Shown here: positions 32,154 to 40,739 of the stretch, in pieces
Layout of the letters: each line of letters begins with the position of its first letter
Position numbering within the stretch: position 1 is the stretch's first letter
Assembly: GCA_003298465.1 (NCBI GenBank)
Contig: QNGA01000001.1
Location: forward strand, 1,364,001 to 1,428,000
From: a halophilic archaeon
GTDB taxonomy: Archaea > Halobacteriota > Halobacteria > Halobacteriales > Haladaptataceae
Direction of reading: 5' to 3'
Length of the DNA stretch: 64,000 nt
The notes under the pieces: generated by a model
Database searches by the model: none
What the model was told of the DNA's origin: nothing
Seen by the model: only the letters and a program-made list of their open reading frames with translations
Position numbers and translations under genes: made by a program

Positions 32154-33791
32154 CTACCGCCCCGTCGGAGTGAATCGAATTTCCTTCCGCGCTACCCAGA
32201 CCGCTCCAGCGACGCCGACTGCCACCGTCGCGGCGAGACCGACCGGTAACCGCGACCCGCCACCGCTGGCTCGCCAGTCGGCGTCGAACACGCGGGCGTA
32301 GTAGCTCGCGGCTTCCTCGCCGTGCAGGACGACCGCGACTTCGCGGTTCCGTCGCGCGGAGTGGTTGTTCCAGTTGAGGCTCCCGACGACGGCGTGTTCG
32401 CCGTCCACGACCAGACCCTTCGCGTGGACCTTTCGATAGCCGCGCGGGTCGGCGAGCCTCGCGGTCAGCGGGAGTCCCTCCTCGTTCGCGCGCTCGTTCA
32501 GCCACTCGACGAGTCGACGGTTCTCCTCCTCGACGTACCACGCGCTGCCGAGCAGGACCCGGACCTCGACGCCGCGGCGAGCGGCCGAAAGCGTCGCCTG
32601 CACGAACGGCTGACGGGGGCCGCCGGCGGTCATCTGCTGGACGCGAACGGAGTCGTTCGCCGAGCGCAACAGCGAGACGACCCCCGACTCCGCGTTGTCC
32701 GGAGCGGTCAGTACGCTCACCGACCGGACGGGGACGCTCCGCGGGCGAAACCGCGACGGGTAGGTTCCGTTGGCGGGCTCTGCGGGCTGGAACGACCGCC
32801 CCCGCCGGAACCGCTTCCACGGGCGGGTGTCGCGCCAGCCGGCGTCTGCGCGGAACACCTCCGCGAGTTCCGCCGCGGTCGCGTCGCTCCGGACGACGAC
32901 TCCCCAGCCGCGACTGGCGCGGCCGCCCGTCCCCGCCGGCTTCCAGTTCTCGGTCAGGACGAGCGCGCGGTCGTCGACGACGGCGTACTTCGCGTGATGG
33001 AACTCGTAGCGGGCGCGCTCGCCTCCGATGACCTCGACGGAGACGCCCCGGCGGGTGAGGAAGTCGAGTACGCTCGCTTCTCGCCGGGACATACCGCCGA
33101 CGGGACCGTCGTCGACGAGTACACGGACGTCGACGCCACGCTCGCGGGCGGCCACCAGCGCGCGGGCCACGCGGCGCGAGGTGAACGAGTAGCCCGCGAG
33201 CAGGATTCGCTCGTCCGCGCCGCGGATGGTCTCGACCGGGACCCCCGGCGCGTCGGGGAGGACGAACGCGCGAGCGCGTCGGGCATCGGTCCTGACGACC
33301 GACCGGTCGGTCGCCCCGAGCGGCCGCCACTCGTCGGCGTCGGGGCGCCACCGTGCGCCTTCAGTCGCGTCGGGATAAGTCACGATGTCGACCGCTCGCC
33401 CGTCGCCGCTCGCGCGACGGAGGCGGACCGTCTCGCCGCCGTTGGCCAGCGAGAGGTGGTCGGCGAGCGCGAACACCCGGTAGTCGGTCAGGTTCCGCGT
33501 TCGCGCCGGCGCGGTCGAGAACGCGATTCGGCCACTCGCGCGTCGCCCGCTTCCGCGAGAGAGGTTCGCCGTGGTTTCGCCGTCCGAGAGCGCCCACCGG
33601 GAGAGGTTCACCTCGCGAGGAAAGGAGACGACGACGAACTCCCCGGCGTCCTCGGTCGCGACCGGGTCCGGATAGACGGCGACGATCTCCGGGGTCGCCG
33701 GCGCCGTCGTGCCGGGAGCCACGCCGACGGGGAGGGCCATCGCGAGGCCGACGGCGACGGCGAGGCCGACGGACGCGGGGAGACGGGTCAC
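32154..33791 (-). CDS. Exported phospholipase D-like protein with lamin-tail domain
   Basis: A 545-residue membrane-anchored, exported enzyme. Order: signal peptide (residues 1-30), lamin-tail (LTD) domain (about 35-140), two PLD domains with HxK motifs at His266/Lys268 (HHAKYAVVDD) and His456/Lys458 (VHAKGLVVDG ... GSLNWNNHS), and a C-terminal transmembrane helix. It would hydrolyse phosphodiester bonds in lipids or nucleic acids outside the cell. The motifs follow the PLD pattern except that the canonical downstream Asp in the first copy is followed by VLTENW. Convergent with the DHH gene, stops 2 bases apart. Confidence 0.88.
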   Translation of the reverse strand: MTRLPASVGLAVAVGLAMALPVGVAPGTTAPATPEIVAVYPDPVATEDAGEFVVVSFPREVNLSRWALSDGETTANLSRGSGRRASGRIAFSTAPARTRNLTDYRVFALADHLSLANGGETVRLRRASGDGRAVDIVTYPDATEGARWRPDADEWRPLGATDRSVVRTDARRARAFVLPDAPGVPVETIRGADERILLAGYSFTSRRVARALVAARERGVDVRVLVDDGPVGGMSRREASVLDFLTRRGVSVEVIGGERARYEFHHAKYAVVDDRALVLTENWKPAGTGGRASRGWGVVVRSDATAAELAEVFRADAGWRDTRPWKRFRRGRSFQPAEPANGTYPSRFRPRSVPVRSVSVLTAPDNAESGVVSLLRSANDSVRVQQMTAGGPRQPFVQATLSAARRGVEVRVLLGSAWYVEEENRRLVEWLNERANEEGLPLTARLADPRGYRKVHAKGLVVDGEHAVVGSLNWNNHSARRNREVAVVLHGEEAASYYARVFDADWRASGGGSRLPVGLAATVAVGVAGAVWVARKEIRFTPTGR

Positions 33792-33939
33792 GGTCCGGAG
33801 TGGTTCCGGCCTCCGGTATAAACGTTCGTCCGCCAGCGGGAGTTCGGGGTCGCTCGCGACCGCTCTGTCGGCTGGTCTCCCCGGTTGTTTCCATCGCCTT
33901 ACCGGAGGCTTTTTGCCGGAGACGTTCGCTCTCCCGGAT

Positions 33940-34194
33940 ATGGTCGCAATTCACGTCGCGCTGGAACTGGCCGGGTACGCACTGGGGGTGCTCGGTTCCG
34001 TTCTCGTCTTCTTCGAGTTCTTCCAGGTTCCGAACTACGTAGAGTACGACCCGGAGTTCAACGACTACACGGTCGACATCTCGCCGATGGAAGTGACCGA
34101 ACACACCTGGATCGGCCGCGTCGGCGCGTTCCTGGTGGCCGTCGCGTTCGCACTGGAGTTTCTGGCCGCGATACTCGCTCACGGCCTGGGGTGA
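33940..34194 (+). CDS. Small two-helix membrane protein
   Basis: An 84-residue protein with two hydrophobic helices (about residues 4-24 and 62-82) joined by an acidic loop containing EYDPEFNDYTVDISPMEV. No family recognised. The 3' end overlaps the convergent zinc-ribbon gene by 16 bases. Confidence 0.7.
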   Translation: MVAIHVALELAGYALGVLGSVLVFFEFFQVPNYVEYDPEFNDYTVDISPMEVTEHTWIGRVGAFLVAVAFALEFLAAILAHGLG

Positions 34195-34331
34195 ACGATT
34201 CCCCGGCAGTCGGGACACTCGGCGAACTGCTCTGGTCCCTCGGTCGTCTCGTACTCTATGAGCAGGTAGCCACCGGGAATCGTCTCTCCACACTCCGGAC
34301 ACGTACCCAACGTCGCCGATTTGGTCGCCAT
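34179..34331 (-). CDS. Small zinc-ribbon protein (50 residues)
   Basis: ATG to TGA on the minus strand; two Cys pairs (CPECGE near residue 11 and CPDCRG near residue 39) form a zinc ribbon. Composition is clearly coding. The function is unknown. Confidence 0.72.
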   Translation of the reverse strand: MATKSATLGTCPECGETIPGGYLLIEYETTEGPEQFAECPDCRGIVHPRP

Positions 34332-34404
34332 TTCCTCGACTCCGCGAGAGAGTAGCGGAGCGAGGGTCTTCGTTATTGACCGGTTAGAACGCAGTAATGA
34401 CCGC

Positions 34405-35742
34405 TTACCGGGCGTTGGCCTTCTGCGCTTCCGACTGGACGAGGTACGAGCGGTCGTCCGCGTACTCCGCCGCGGCCTCGCGGGCGCTCTCCGTCCCGAT
34501 CTGGTTGAGCGCCCAGGCGGCGCTGGCGCGCACCGTGTCCGACTCGTCGTTCGCGAGCGTGTCGGCGAGCGGGTCGATCGCGCGCGTGTCGCCGATGCGG
34601 CCGAGGGCGCGGGCGGCGTGGCTGCGAACGCTCTCGTCGTCGGCCGCGAGCTGGTCGGCGACCGCCTGGGTGACCTCGTCGCTGCCGATTTCGCCGAGCG
34701 CCTTCAGCACCGTCTTCGCCATGCCGGGGTCGGCGTCGGCGTACTCGACGATGTCGTCGACCGCCTCGGCGCTGCCGATCTTGCCGACGATGCGGATGGC
34801 GTCCTTGTCCCGGCGCTCCGCGCGTTCGAGCATCGCGTCGAGCGACTCCTCGGACCCCATGCGTTCGAGCGCGTCGAGGCAGTGACGCTCCATGAAGTTC
34901 GACTGGAGGCGGTCGAGCGCGAGCAGAACCATGTCGACGCGGTCGCGCTTCTCCCAGACCTTCAGCGCGTGCCACTCCGGCGGGAAGTCCTTGCGGTGGT
35001 CGAGCACGTCGTAGTATCCCTCGGCTTCCAGCTGTTCGCGGGTTTCGAGGTCGCTCCACTCCTGAGCGCTGTCGACCGACTCCCGGAGCGACGTCGTCGC
35101 CTCGACGAGTTCGGTGATGGTCTCGGTGTCGTCGTCGGGGTGGAGGTCGGCGTCCTCGATGGCCGACGCCGCGTTGTCGAGCACTTCCGCGAGGTCGTCG
35201 GTGTTGCGTGAGACGGTGACGCCGAAGTCCGCACCGAGAATCTCCTGGACGCGTTCCGCGAACTCGCCGACCGCGTCCGCGAGGTCGCCGCGGCCCTCGT
35301 CGGTCCAGCGTGTATCCTCGATGGTCGTTTTCACGTCCTCGACGTCCTCGACGACGTTCTCCGCGTACGGACCGCGCTTCTCCTCGATGCCCGAGCTCAA
35401 GTCCTCGATGCGGGCCTCCAGTTCCTCGCGGGGGTCCTCGGCCTCCTCCTCGTCCTCTTCGTCTTCGTCCGGTTCCGGGAGGTCGGCCGATTCCAGCCGC
35501 TCTCTCACGTCGTCGAGTTGGGCCTCGACGTCGTCCAGTTCGGCCTCCGTCTCGGCCGCGTCGAGGTCGGCCTCGATAGCGTCGAGCTCCGCGTCGATGT
35601 CCTCCGCGGTCGAGCCTCCCTCGTCGGCCGGCGCTACCTCCTCTTCCTGCTCTGCTTCCTCCTGCGCCTGTTCCTGCTCCGCATCGTCGACCTGCTCTTC
35701 CTCCGCCTGCTCCCGCTCCTCGGCGTCCTCTTCGTCGCTCAT
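34405..35742 (-). CDS. HEAT-repeat protein with acidic coiled-coil N-terminus
   Basis: A 445-residue protein. The first 120 residues are an extremely Glu/Asp-rich coiled coil; residues about 270-445 are PBS-lyase-type HEAT repeats (ARALGRIGDTRAIDPLADTL, AAWALNQIGTESAREAAAEY). HEAT repeats usually bind proteins. No catalytic motif. It stands alone in orientation. Confidence 0.88.
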   Translation of the reverse strand: MSDEEDAEEREQAEEEQVDDAEQEQAQEEAEQEEEVAPADEGGSTAEDIDAELDAIEADLDAAETEAELDDVEAQLDDVRERLESADLPEPDEDEEDEEEAEDPREELEARIEDLSSGIEEKRGPYAENVVEDVEDVKTTIEDTRWTDEGRGDLADAVGEFAERVQEILGADFGVTVSRNTDDLAEVLDNAASAIEDADLHPDDDTETITELVEATTSLRESVDSAQEWSDLETREQLEAEGYYDVLDHRKDFPPEWHALKVWEKRDRVDMVLLALDRLQSNFMERHCLDALERMGSEESLDAMLERAERRDKDAIRIVGKIGSAEAVDDIVEYADADPGMAKTVLKALGEIGSDEVTQAVADQLAADDESVRSHAARALGRIGDTRAIDPLADTLANDESDTVRASAAWALNQIGTESAREAAAEYADDRSYLVQSEAQKANAR

Positions 35743-35872
35743 GCGCGCACCCCCGACGACGATGTCACTCGGTTCATATACTCGAAATTCGGGGCGTACC
35801 CATCAAGAGCGTTTCCCTTCTGTCGTGCGACGCGGCGGCGACCGTCGGCGGTTCACGGCGAAGCGCCACCGA

Positions 35873-36568
35873 TTACGCCGGACGGCTCGCGGTGGTCGTC
35901 CGCCAGTAGAAGCGCGGACCGAACAGGAGATACGCCAGCGCGAGCGTCAGCAGCGCGTAGGGGAACGTGCGACCGAGGAAGTCCGGAACGAGCACGGCCA
36001 GCGAGTGGACGACGCCCATGATGAGCGCGTCGCGGGCCAGCAGGTCGGGGTACGTGATCGTCGACACCATCAGCACCGTGAGGACGTACGCGAGGACGAC
36101 GAGCGCGAGCGGGTCGGTGACCCCCACGAGCACGCCCGCGCTCAGGACGACCGACGCGAGCGTCGTCGGGACGCCCTCTGTCACGTCGCCGTCCGTGTCG
36201 TAGGCCGTGTAGAGTCCGAGTCGGACGATGGCAGCGCCGACGAACAGCGCCGCCCCGAGCACCGCGACGGCCCCGCGCGGCGTGTCGAGTCCCCACGACT
36301 GGGCCACGACGGCGACGACCAGCGTCGCGGGCGCGACGCCGAAGGAGGCGACGTCGGCCAGCGAGTCGAGGTACGGCCCCGCCGCCGAGCTACCGACGTG
36401 GCGCGCGAGCACGCCGTCGAGACCGTCCGCGACGGCCGCCAGCAGGACGAGCCGCGCGGCCAGTTCCGGGTTCGTGCCCGCCACCACGACGGCGAGGAAG
36501 CCGACGGCGGCGTTCGAGACGGTCACCGCGTCCGCCAGCGAGAGCCGTCCCACGAACCGGGGTTGCAT
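35873..36568 (-). CDS. CDP-alcohol phosphatidyltransferase, archaetidylserine synthase-like
   Basis: A 231-residue membrane enzyme. The CDP-alcohol motif DGxxARx(8)GxxxDxxxD is complete (DGLDGVLARHVGSS, then GPYLDSLADVASFG, about residues 45-72). About six transmembrane helices follow. PssA-type archaetidylserine synthase is the best fit in the family; the alcohol acceptor is not proven. ATG 36568 starts just before the first helix. Confidence 0.88.
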   Translation of the reverse strand: MQPRFVGRLSLADAVTVSNAAVGFLAVVVAGTNPELAARLVLLAAVADGLDGVLARHVGSSAAGPYLDSLADVASFGVAPATLVVAVVAQSWGLDTPRGAVAVLGAALFVGAAIVRLGLYTAYDTDGDVTEGVPTTLASVVLSAGVLVGVTDPLALVVLAYVLTVLMVSTITYPDLLARDALIMGVVHSLAVLVPDFLGRTFPYALLTLALAYLLFGPRFYWRTTTASRPA

Positions 36569-36694
36569 ACTCGCCGGGTGACGAGCGGCGGTCTTACGTT
36601 TTTTGCAATCCGCGCGGCTCTTCCGGCGCGCGGTCGCCGTCACCGCCGCTGGTCGTCGAGACGTCCGGAACGGTCGGTCGGAGTGGGGAAGCGG

Positions 36695-37318
36695 TCAGTC
36701 GGCGCGCACCTCCGCGGGCGGTTCGCCGGACCCGTCGGCGTCGCTCGACGCGGACGCCTTCACCGCGGTCAGCGGGTTCTGCGAGCCGATCCGGCAGTCG
36801 AACGTCGGATGCTCGGCGAAGTGACGCACCAGCAGGTGTCGCCGCGACCCCGTGATGCCCGTCCGGCCGACGTCCTCGGCGGTGAACTCCTCCGGCAGCC
36901 GTTCGAACAGCCGTCGCAGGCCGTCGAACGTCTCGAACACCTTGGCGTTGCCCGAGGAGTCCGCGCCCCGGCGAGACACCTCGTAGCTTCCGTCCTCGCG
37001 GTGCGTGCCCGCCGTCCGGAAGAACTCGCGACGTTCCGTCAGCGCGTCGCCGACGGCGTCCTGCAGAGCCGTGGCTTCCTGTCGAGTCAGTTCGTATTCG
37101 ACGTCGTCGATAGTCAGTACGACCGATTCACCGTCTCGCTGTACCGATGCGGCGCGCTCGTCATCCGAGAAGAACGCGACCAGGAGACTGGGTACTCCGT
37201 GGCATGCTTCCCAGTCCCGTCTCCGACGTAAAAACTCTGTCGACGCGACGAGAAATCGACGGTCGCGCCCGGACGAGTTCTCAAAAGTTAAGAGAGCAGG
37301 CCGACAACCGCCGACCAT
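36695..37318 (-). CDS. Conserved haloarchaeal-type protein, start uncertain
   Basis: The conserved part (LTIDDVEYELTRQEATALQ, later RTGITGSRRHLLVRHF) is acidic and clearly coding, with a helical first half and a basic end; no named domain is recognised with certainty. The first in-frame ATG is at 37318, which overlaps the divergent gene's start, and no ATG or GTG occurs in frame until well inside the conserved part. A TATA-like sequence near 37235 would suit a start around 37204-37210, so the true start is probably shorter than given. Confidence 0.6.
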   Translation of the reverse strand: MVGGCRPALLTFENSSGRDRRFLVASTEFLRRRRDWEACHGVPSLLVAFFSDDERAASVQRDGESVVLTIDDVEYELTRQEATALQDAVGDALTERREFFRTAGTHREDGSYEVSRRGADSSGNAKVFETFDGLRRLFERLPEEFTAEDVGRTGITGSRRHLLVRHFAEHPTFDCRIGSQNPLTAVKASASSDADGSGEPPAEVRAD

Positions 37319-37421
37319 GATTCCACTCGCGGAGACGTTCCCCACGAACGCGGCAGGTATCGTCGTCGGCGTCGTCGGCATCGCGATGGTCGCTGCGTGG
37401 CTGGCCTATCTCTACCGGTAG
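37317..37421 (+). CDS. Small single-helix membrane protein (34 residues)
   Basis: MIPLAETFPTNAAGIVVGVV followed by a hydrophobic helix ending AAWLAYLYR. A ttaagag sequence about 28 bases upstream could be the TATA box of a leaderless transcript. Function unknown. Confidence 0.6.
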   Translation: MIPLAETFPTNAAGIVVGVVGIAMVAAWLAYLYR

Positions 37422-37457
37422 CCGGCGCGTACCGTCGTTCGACCGACGTCGCGGCCA

Positions 37458-38150
37458 CTACTGCTCGACGGCGTCGACGCGCTCGCGCAGCCACGCCGCC
37501 GCGTCCTCGACCTCGTCCTCGTCCGGACCCTGTATCGTCACACTGACGTGATCACCGGGATAGCTCCCGACGGTCACGTCGAATCGCTCGCGCAGTCCGT
37601 CGATGCGGTCCAGCAGCGCACTCTCCGGTTCGTCCGCGTCGACGATGCGCCGGTGGCGCGGTTCGCCCGAGAACTCGTCGGCCACGTGGTCGAACATCGC
37701 CTTCATCTCCTCGGGGACCCCCGGCAGGACGTAGACGCCCTCTATCTCCGCGCCGGGCGCGACGCCCGCCTCGTTCGGGAGCAGACGCGCCCCCCTGGGC
37801 AGGTGGGTCGTCCCCGGCACGAGGTCGGCGCGTTCGTAGTCGCTGTGCTCTTCGACCCAGGCAACGGCCTCGGGGTGTTCCTCGACCGGGACGCCGACCG
37901 CCGCGGCGACGCCCTCCATCGTCAGGTCGTCGTGCGTCGGACCGAGGCCGCCGGTGACGAGGACGGCGTCGTACTCCGCGAGCGCCTCGTTGACCTCGCG
38001 GGCGACATCGGCGACGCGGTCCGGGACGACGACGATACGCTCGACCGAGACCCCGCGCTCCGACAGCCGTTCGCCCAGCCACGCGGCGTTCGTGTTCGCG
38101 GTGTCGCCGGAAAGAATCTCGTCCCCGACAGTGACCAGCGCGACTCGCAT
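37458..38150 (-). CDS. CinA/MoaB-like molybdopterin-binding domain protein
   Basis: A 230-residue single-domain protein. The opening VALVTVGDEILSGDTANTNA and the segment VTGGLGPTHDDLTMEG are the conserved MoCF/CinA nucleotide-binding motifs. Known relatives act on cofactor or nicotinamide-nucleotide substrates. It has no CinA C-terminal amidase part, the usual archaeal form. Confidence 0.9.
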   Translation of the reverse strand: MRVALVTVGDEILSGDTANTNAAWLGERLSERGVSVERIVVVPDRVADVAREVNEALAEYDAVLVTGGLGPTHDDLTMEGVAAAVGVPVEEHPEAVAWVEEHSDYERADLVPGTTHLPRGARLLPNEAGVAPGAEIEGVYVLPGVPEEMKAMFDHVADEFSGEPRHRRIVDADEPESALLDRIDGLRERFDVTVGSYPGDHVSVTIQGPDEDEVEDAAAWLRERVDAVEQ

Positions 38151-38207
38151 ACCCGCAGTTGGGTTCCCGAGCGGAAAAGCCCTATCGCATCCCGGTGGAA
38201 AGCGGTT

Positions 38208-38981
38208 CTACTGCATCCCCGGCGGCGGGCCGCCGTCGCCGATGTCGTCGTCGGACACGTCCACGTTCAGGCCCATCTCCTCGCGTTTCTCCTCCAGCTT
38301 GCGTATCTGGAACCGGAAGTACGCCAGTCCGAGCAGGGCGACGATGCCGGCGACGCCGACGATGCCCGTGAAGATGGTCTCGTCGCGCGCCAGATAGAAC
38401 CGCACGGTGAGGGAGTTGGCGTTCACCGGTTCGTCCCACACCAGGTGTACCCGGTCGTCGGTCAGGTGCTGTTCGTGGTCGTCCGGACTGACGTCGCTGA
38501 GCAGGAAGTTGTCCACGCGCATCCCCTTCGGAAGGACGACCTCGTAGGTCCGCTCGTCGACGTACGTGGGGACGCTGAACGTCTTCCCGCGCCGCGGTGC
38601 CGTGTACGCTAGCTTCCCCTGTTTCGCCGGCGGCTCGATTATCGTCTTCTTCTTCGTCTTCTTCACGTCGATGTGTTTCGCCCCGACGACGGTGCCGTTC
38701 CGATAGCGAAACTTGACCGACGCTATCTCGACCGGCTGTTTGCCGCCCAGCGACTCGTGCTGGTACACTTCGAGCGAGGACTTCCCCTTCATCTCGTAGA
38801 TGGCCCGGTAGTTACCGCTGGTGACGTTGAACGTGACGGACTGCGACGTGTCCCAGTCGTAGGAAGCGTCGTCGTTCAAGCGGTCTTGACTGATCTGTCC
38901 GGGGCCGAGCACGGACGAACAGCCGGCGCTGGCGGCCATCATCCCCAGGAGCCCGAACGCGAACAGCAGCCGTCGATTCAT
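38208..38981 (-). CDS. DUF5803-like membrane lipoprotein
   Basis: A 257-residue protein with a signal sequence and lipobox (LLGMMAASAGC), a large beta-rich exterior domain and a transmembrane helix (about residues 205-225, FTGIVGVAGIVALLGLAYF) before a charged cytosolic tail. Third gene of the tfe operon; its start overlaps the stop of the preceding gene by 4 bases. Confidence 0.8.
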   Translation of the reverse strand: MNRRLLFAFGLLGMMAASAGCSSVLGPGQISQDRLNDDASYDWDTSQSVTFNVTSGNYRAIYEMKGKSSLEVYQHESLGGKQPVEIASVKFRYRNGTVVGAKHIDVKKTKKKTIIEPPAKQGKLAYTAPRRGKTFSVPTYVDERTYEVVLPKGMRVDNFLLSDVSPDDHEQHLTDDRVHLVWDEPVNANSLTVRFYLARDETIFTGIVGVAGIVALLGLAYFRFQIRKLEEKREEMGLNVDVSDDDIGDGGPPPGMQ

Positions 38982-39652
38982 GGAATGACGCAACGAAGCT
39001 CGGCCGGGAGGTACTCGCCGATGCTGGCGAGCAGCCCCGGCGGGTCGGTGTCTTCCTTGCAGACGATGCTCTGTTCCAGGAGGCCGAGTCGTTCGACGGT
39101 GACGATGTCCTGTGCGTGACCGGCGCGGTTGACGGTCGCCCGCGCCTCGCCGCGCGTCGTGCTGTTGACGTTCACGCGACCCGCGCCGCGCGTCCAGTCG
39201 AACAGGCGGTCGCGCTCCTCGTCGGCGAGTCGGGCCGGCGCGTCCTCGCCGCCCGCCACGAACCGCAGGGGGAGGTGCTGGACGAGACCGAACCGCTCGA
39301 CGATCTGCTCAGGCGTGCCGGGACCGAGGCCGAGTTCGTCGGCCGGCACTCGCACGTCCTGGCCGGCGTCGAGGACGATGCCGTCGTCGTCCCACGATTC
39401 GAGCGTCCCGACGTACGTCTCGCCGGCGTCGAGTTCCGGCGTTATCTCGCCCCACTCTTCGCGGAGGAGGTTGCGCGCCACCACCGCGTCCTCGCCGTCG
39501 ACGGTGACGGAGACGAAGCCGTCGTGGCGTACGCCCACGTCGTACTCGACGTCGAGGTCCCCGATGGCGTTGTCGACGAGCGAGGCGAGCGCGTCGCGCG
39601 AACGTCGTTCGGCTTCGCCGCTGACGTACAGTTTGGTGGCCAGGACGACCAT
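38978..39652 (-). CDS. DUF2110 family protein
   Basis: A 224-residue archaeal protein with YVGTLESWDDDGIVLD-like beta segments and the conserved helical middle LGLGPGTPEQIVERFGL. It sits between tfe and the DUF5803-like gene, with start overlapping the tfe stop. The function is unknown; long-standing linkage to tfe hints at transcription or RNA handling. Confidence 0.82.
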   Translation of the reverse strand: MVVLATKLYVSGEAERRSRDALASLVDNAIGDLDVEYDVGVRHDGFVSVTVDGEDAVVARNLLREEWGEITPELDAGETYVGTLESWDDDGIVLDAGQDVRVPADELGLGPGTPEQIVERFGLVQHLPLRFVAGGEDAPARLADEERDRLFDWTRGAGRVNVNSTTRGEARATVNRAGHAQDIVTVERLGLLEQSIVCKEDTDPPGLLASIGEYLPAELRCVIP

Positions 39653-40179
39653 TATGCCTCGAGTTCCTGGACGTTGAGTTCCTCTTCGAGTGCCGAGATG
39701 CGGTCGTCCATCGAGTCGACGAGCCGAGCGTTCTCCATCGATTCGAGCGGTGACCCGCACTCGGGACACTCGAAGCCGAAGTCCATCGCCTCGCCGAACT
39801 CGAAGCGAAGCGAACAGACTTCACAGAGGTAGAACTCGTGGGTGCGCTCGTACTCCCGACGTTGTCTCAGCGCGTCTAGCAGTCGGTACATCTCCTCCTC
39901 CAGGTTCTCCGGAATCTTGTCGTACTCGAACGTCCAGAGGTAGGTCAGCCATCCCGAGTCCTCGTCGCGCAGTCGGCGATAGCTGGCGAGGTCGTTCTCG
40001 TAGAGGATGAACAGCGCCCGGCGGACGTCGTTGAGTTCGAGGTCGAGTTCCTCGGCGAGTTCCTCGTCGGTGACCTCGCCGTCCGGCGGTGCGGCGGCGA
40101 CCGGCATCCCCTTCGGTCCGACCAGTTCGTGGAGATACTTCTGAATCACCGGATCGCTCAGCAGGTCCTCGAAAGCCAT
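39652..40179 (-). CDS. tfe: Transcription factor E (TFE alpha)
   Basis: A 175-residue archaeal homolog of TFIIE-alpha. An extended winged helix (about residues 1-90, EELAEELDLELNDVRRALFI) stabilises the open promoter complex; the C-terminal zinc ribbon has CEVC and CPEC pairs (about residues 119-141). It binds RNA polymerase at promoters. First gene of an operon with DUF2110 and DUF5803 genes. Confidence 0.95.
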   Translation of the reverse strand: MAFEDLLSDPVIQKYLHELVGPKGMPVAAAPPDGEVTDEELAEELDLELNDVRRALFILYENDLASYRRLRDEDSGWLTYLWTFEYDKIPENLEEEMYRLLDALRQRREYERTHEFYLCEVCSLRFEFGEAMDFGFECPECGSPLESMENARLVDSMDDRISALEEELNVQELEA

Positions 40180-40316
40180 TGATACGTTAAACGGGGGCGT
40201 TCAGCCGTTTAAAACCATCGGGAGACGGTCGAACCCGTTTCGTCTAGAACGTGAACGCCGCGCCCGAACTGCGCACGAGAGATTGATTATCCTCATAACT
40301 TACGCGTACAACCGGC

Positions 40317-40414
40317 GTTGGAAACCCCGTGCCTACGGTTTCGCCCCGTCCAACTCCCACGGAGTTGACCGTACTGCAAGCGTAGTTGAACCGCACGACT
40401 GCGGGGCCTTCAAC
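40317..40414 (+). ncRNA. Candidate small structured RNA
   Basis: Three hairpins: GTTGG/CCAAC (40317-40354) with an inner AAACC/GGTTT stem, CAACTCC-cac-GGAGTTG (40351-40367) and GTTGAA+CCGCA / TGCGG+TTCAAC (40385-40414). The first and second compete for CAAC, so a switch is possible. A TATA-like stretch lies near 40275-40288. Alternatives are a remnant of a mobile-element end, or antisense coding remnant. Confidence 0.35.
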
Positions 40415-40431
40415 CGTGATGTACGTTCATT

Positions 40432-40444
40432 ATGTAAATTACAT
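40432..40444. promoter_or_regulatory. Perfect 13-bp palindrome (operator candidate)
   Basis: ATGTAA-A-TTACAT, placed 10 bases upstream of a TATA-like box (cttttata) for the small membrane gene at 40494. Confidence 0.5.
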
Positions 40445-40493
40445 TTCAACAACGCTTTTATACTGCGATGGCCCAGCGACGGGCGAGGTTCCG

Positions 40494-40667
40494 ATGATCG
40501 CATTCGTTCGACGCGCGATGCTGTTCGCCCTGTACCAGATGAGCATCCTGACCGGTATCGTCCTGCTTCCGGTCGCCCTGTTCGCCCGCCAGCTCGGGGT
40601 CCCCTTCCCGATCCACAGGGTCGTGGAGCGGCTCCAGGACGCCTACGAGGCCACGGAGACGGCGTAA
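40494..40667 (+). CDS. Small membrane protein (57 residues)
   Basis: One long hydrophobic helix (about residues 9-30, LFALYQMSILTGIVLLPVAL) between a basic start and an amphipathic end. TATA-like cttttata at 40455 fits a short leader. Unknown function; 73 bases before psmB. Confidence 0.6.
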   Translation: MIAFVRRAMLFALYQMSILTGIVLLPVALFARQLGVPFPIHRVVERLQDAYEATETA

Positions 40668-40739
40668 GGACGACCCCGCACTCCACGACGGGGTCGTGAA
40701 GGGTTGGTTTTATCAGTGCTGGCGGACTACGTTCGCCCA

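Larger units (their letters stand above)
40180..40493. other. Gap with hairpin cluster and palindrome
   Basis: Between tfe (minus) and a small membrane protein (plus). It contains a cluster of hairpins at 40317-40414, a perfect 13-bp palindrome at 40432-40444 and a TATA-like cttttata at 40455. Confidence 0.5.
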
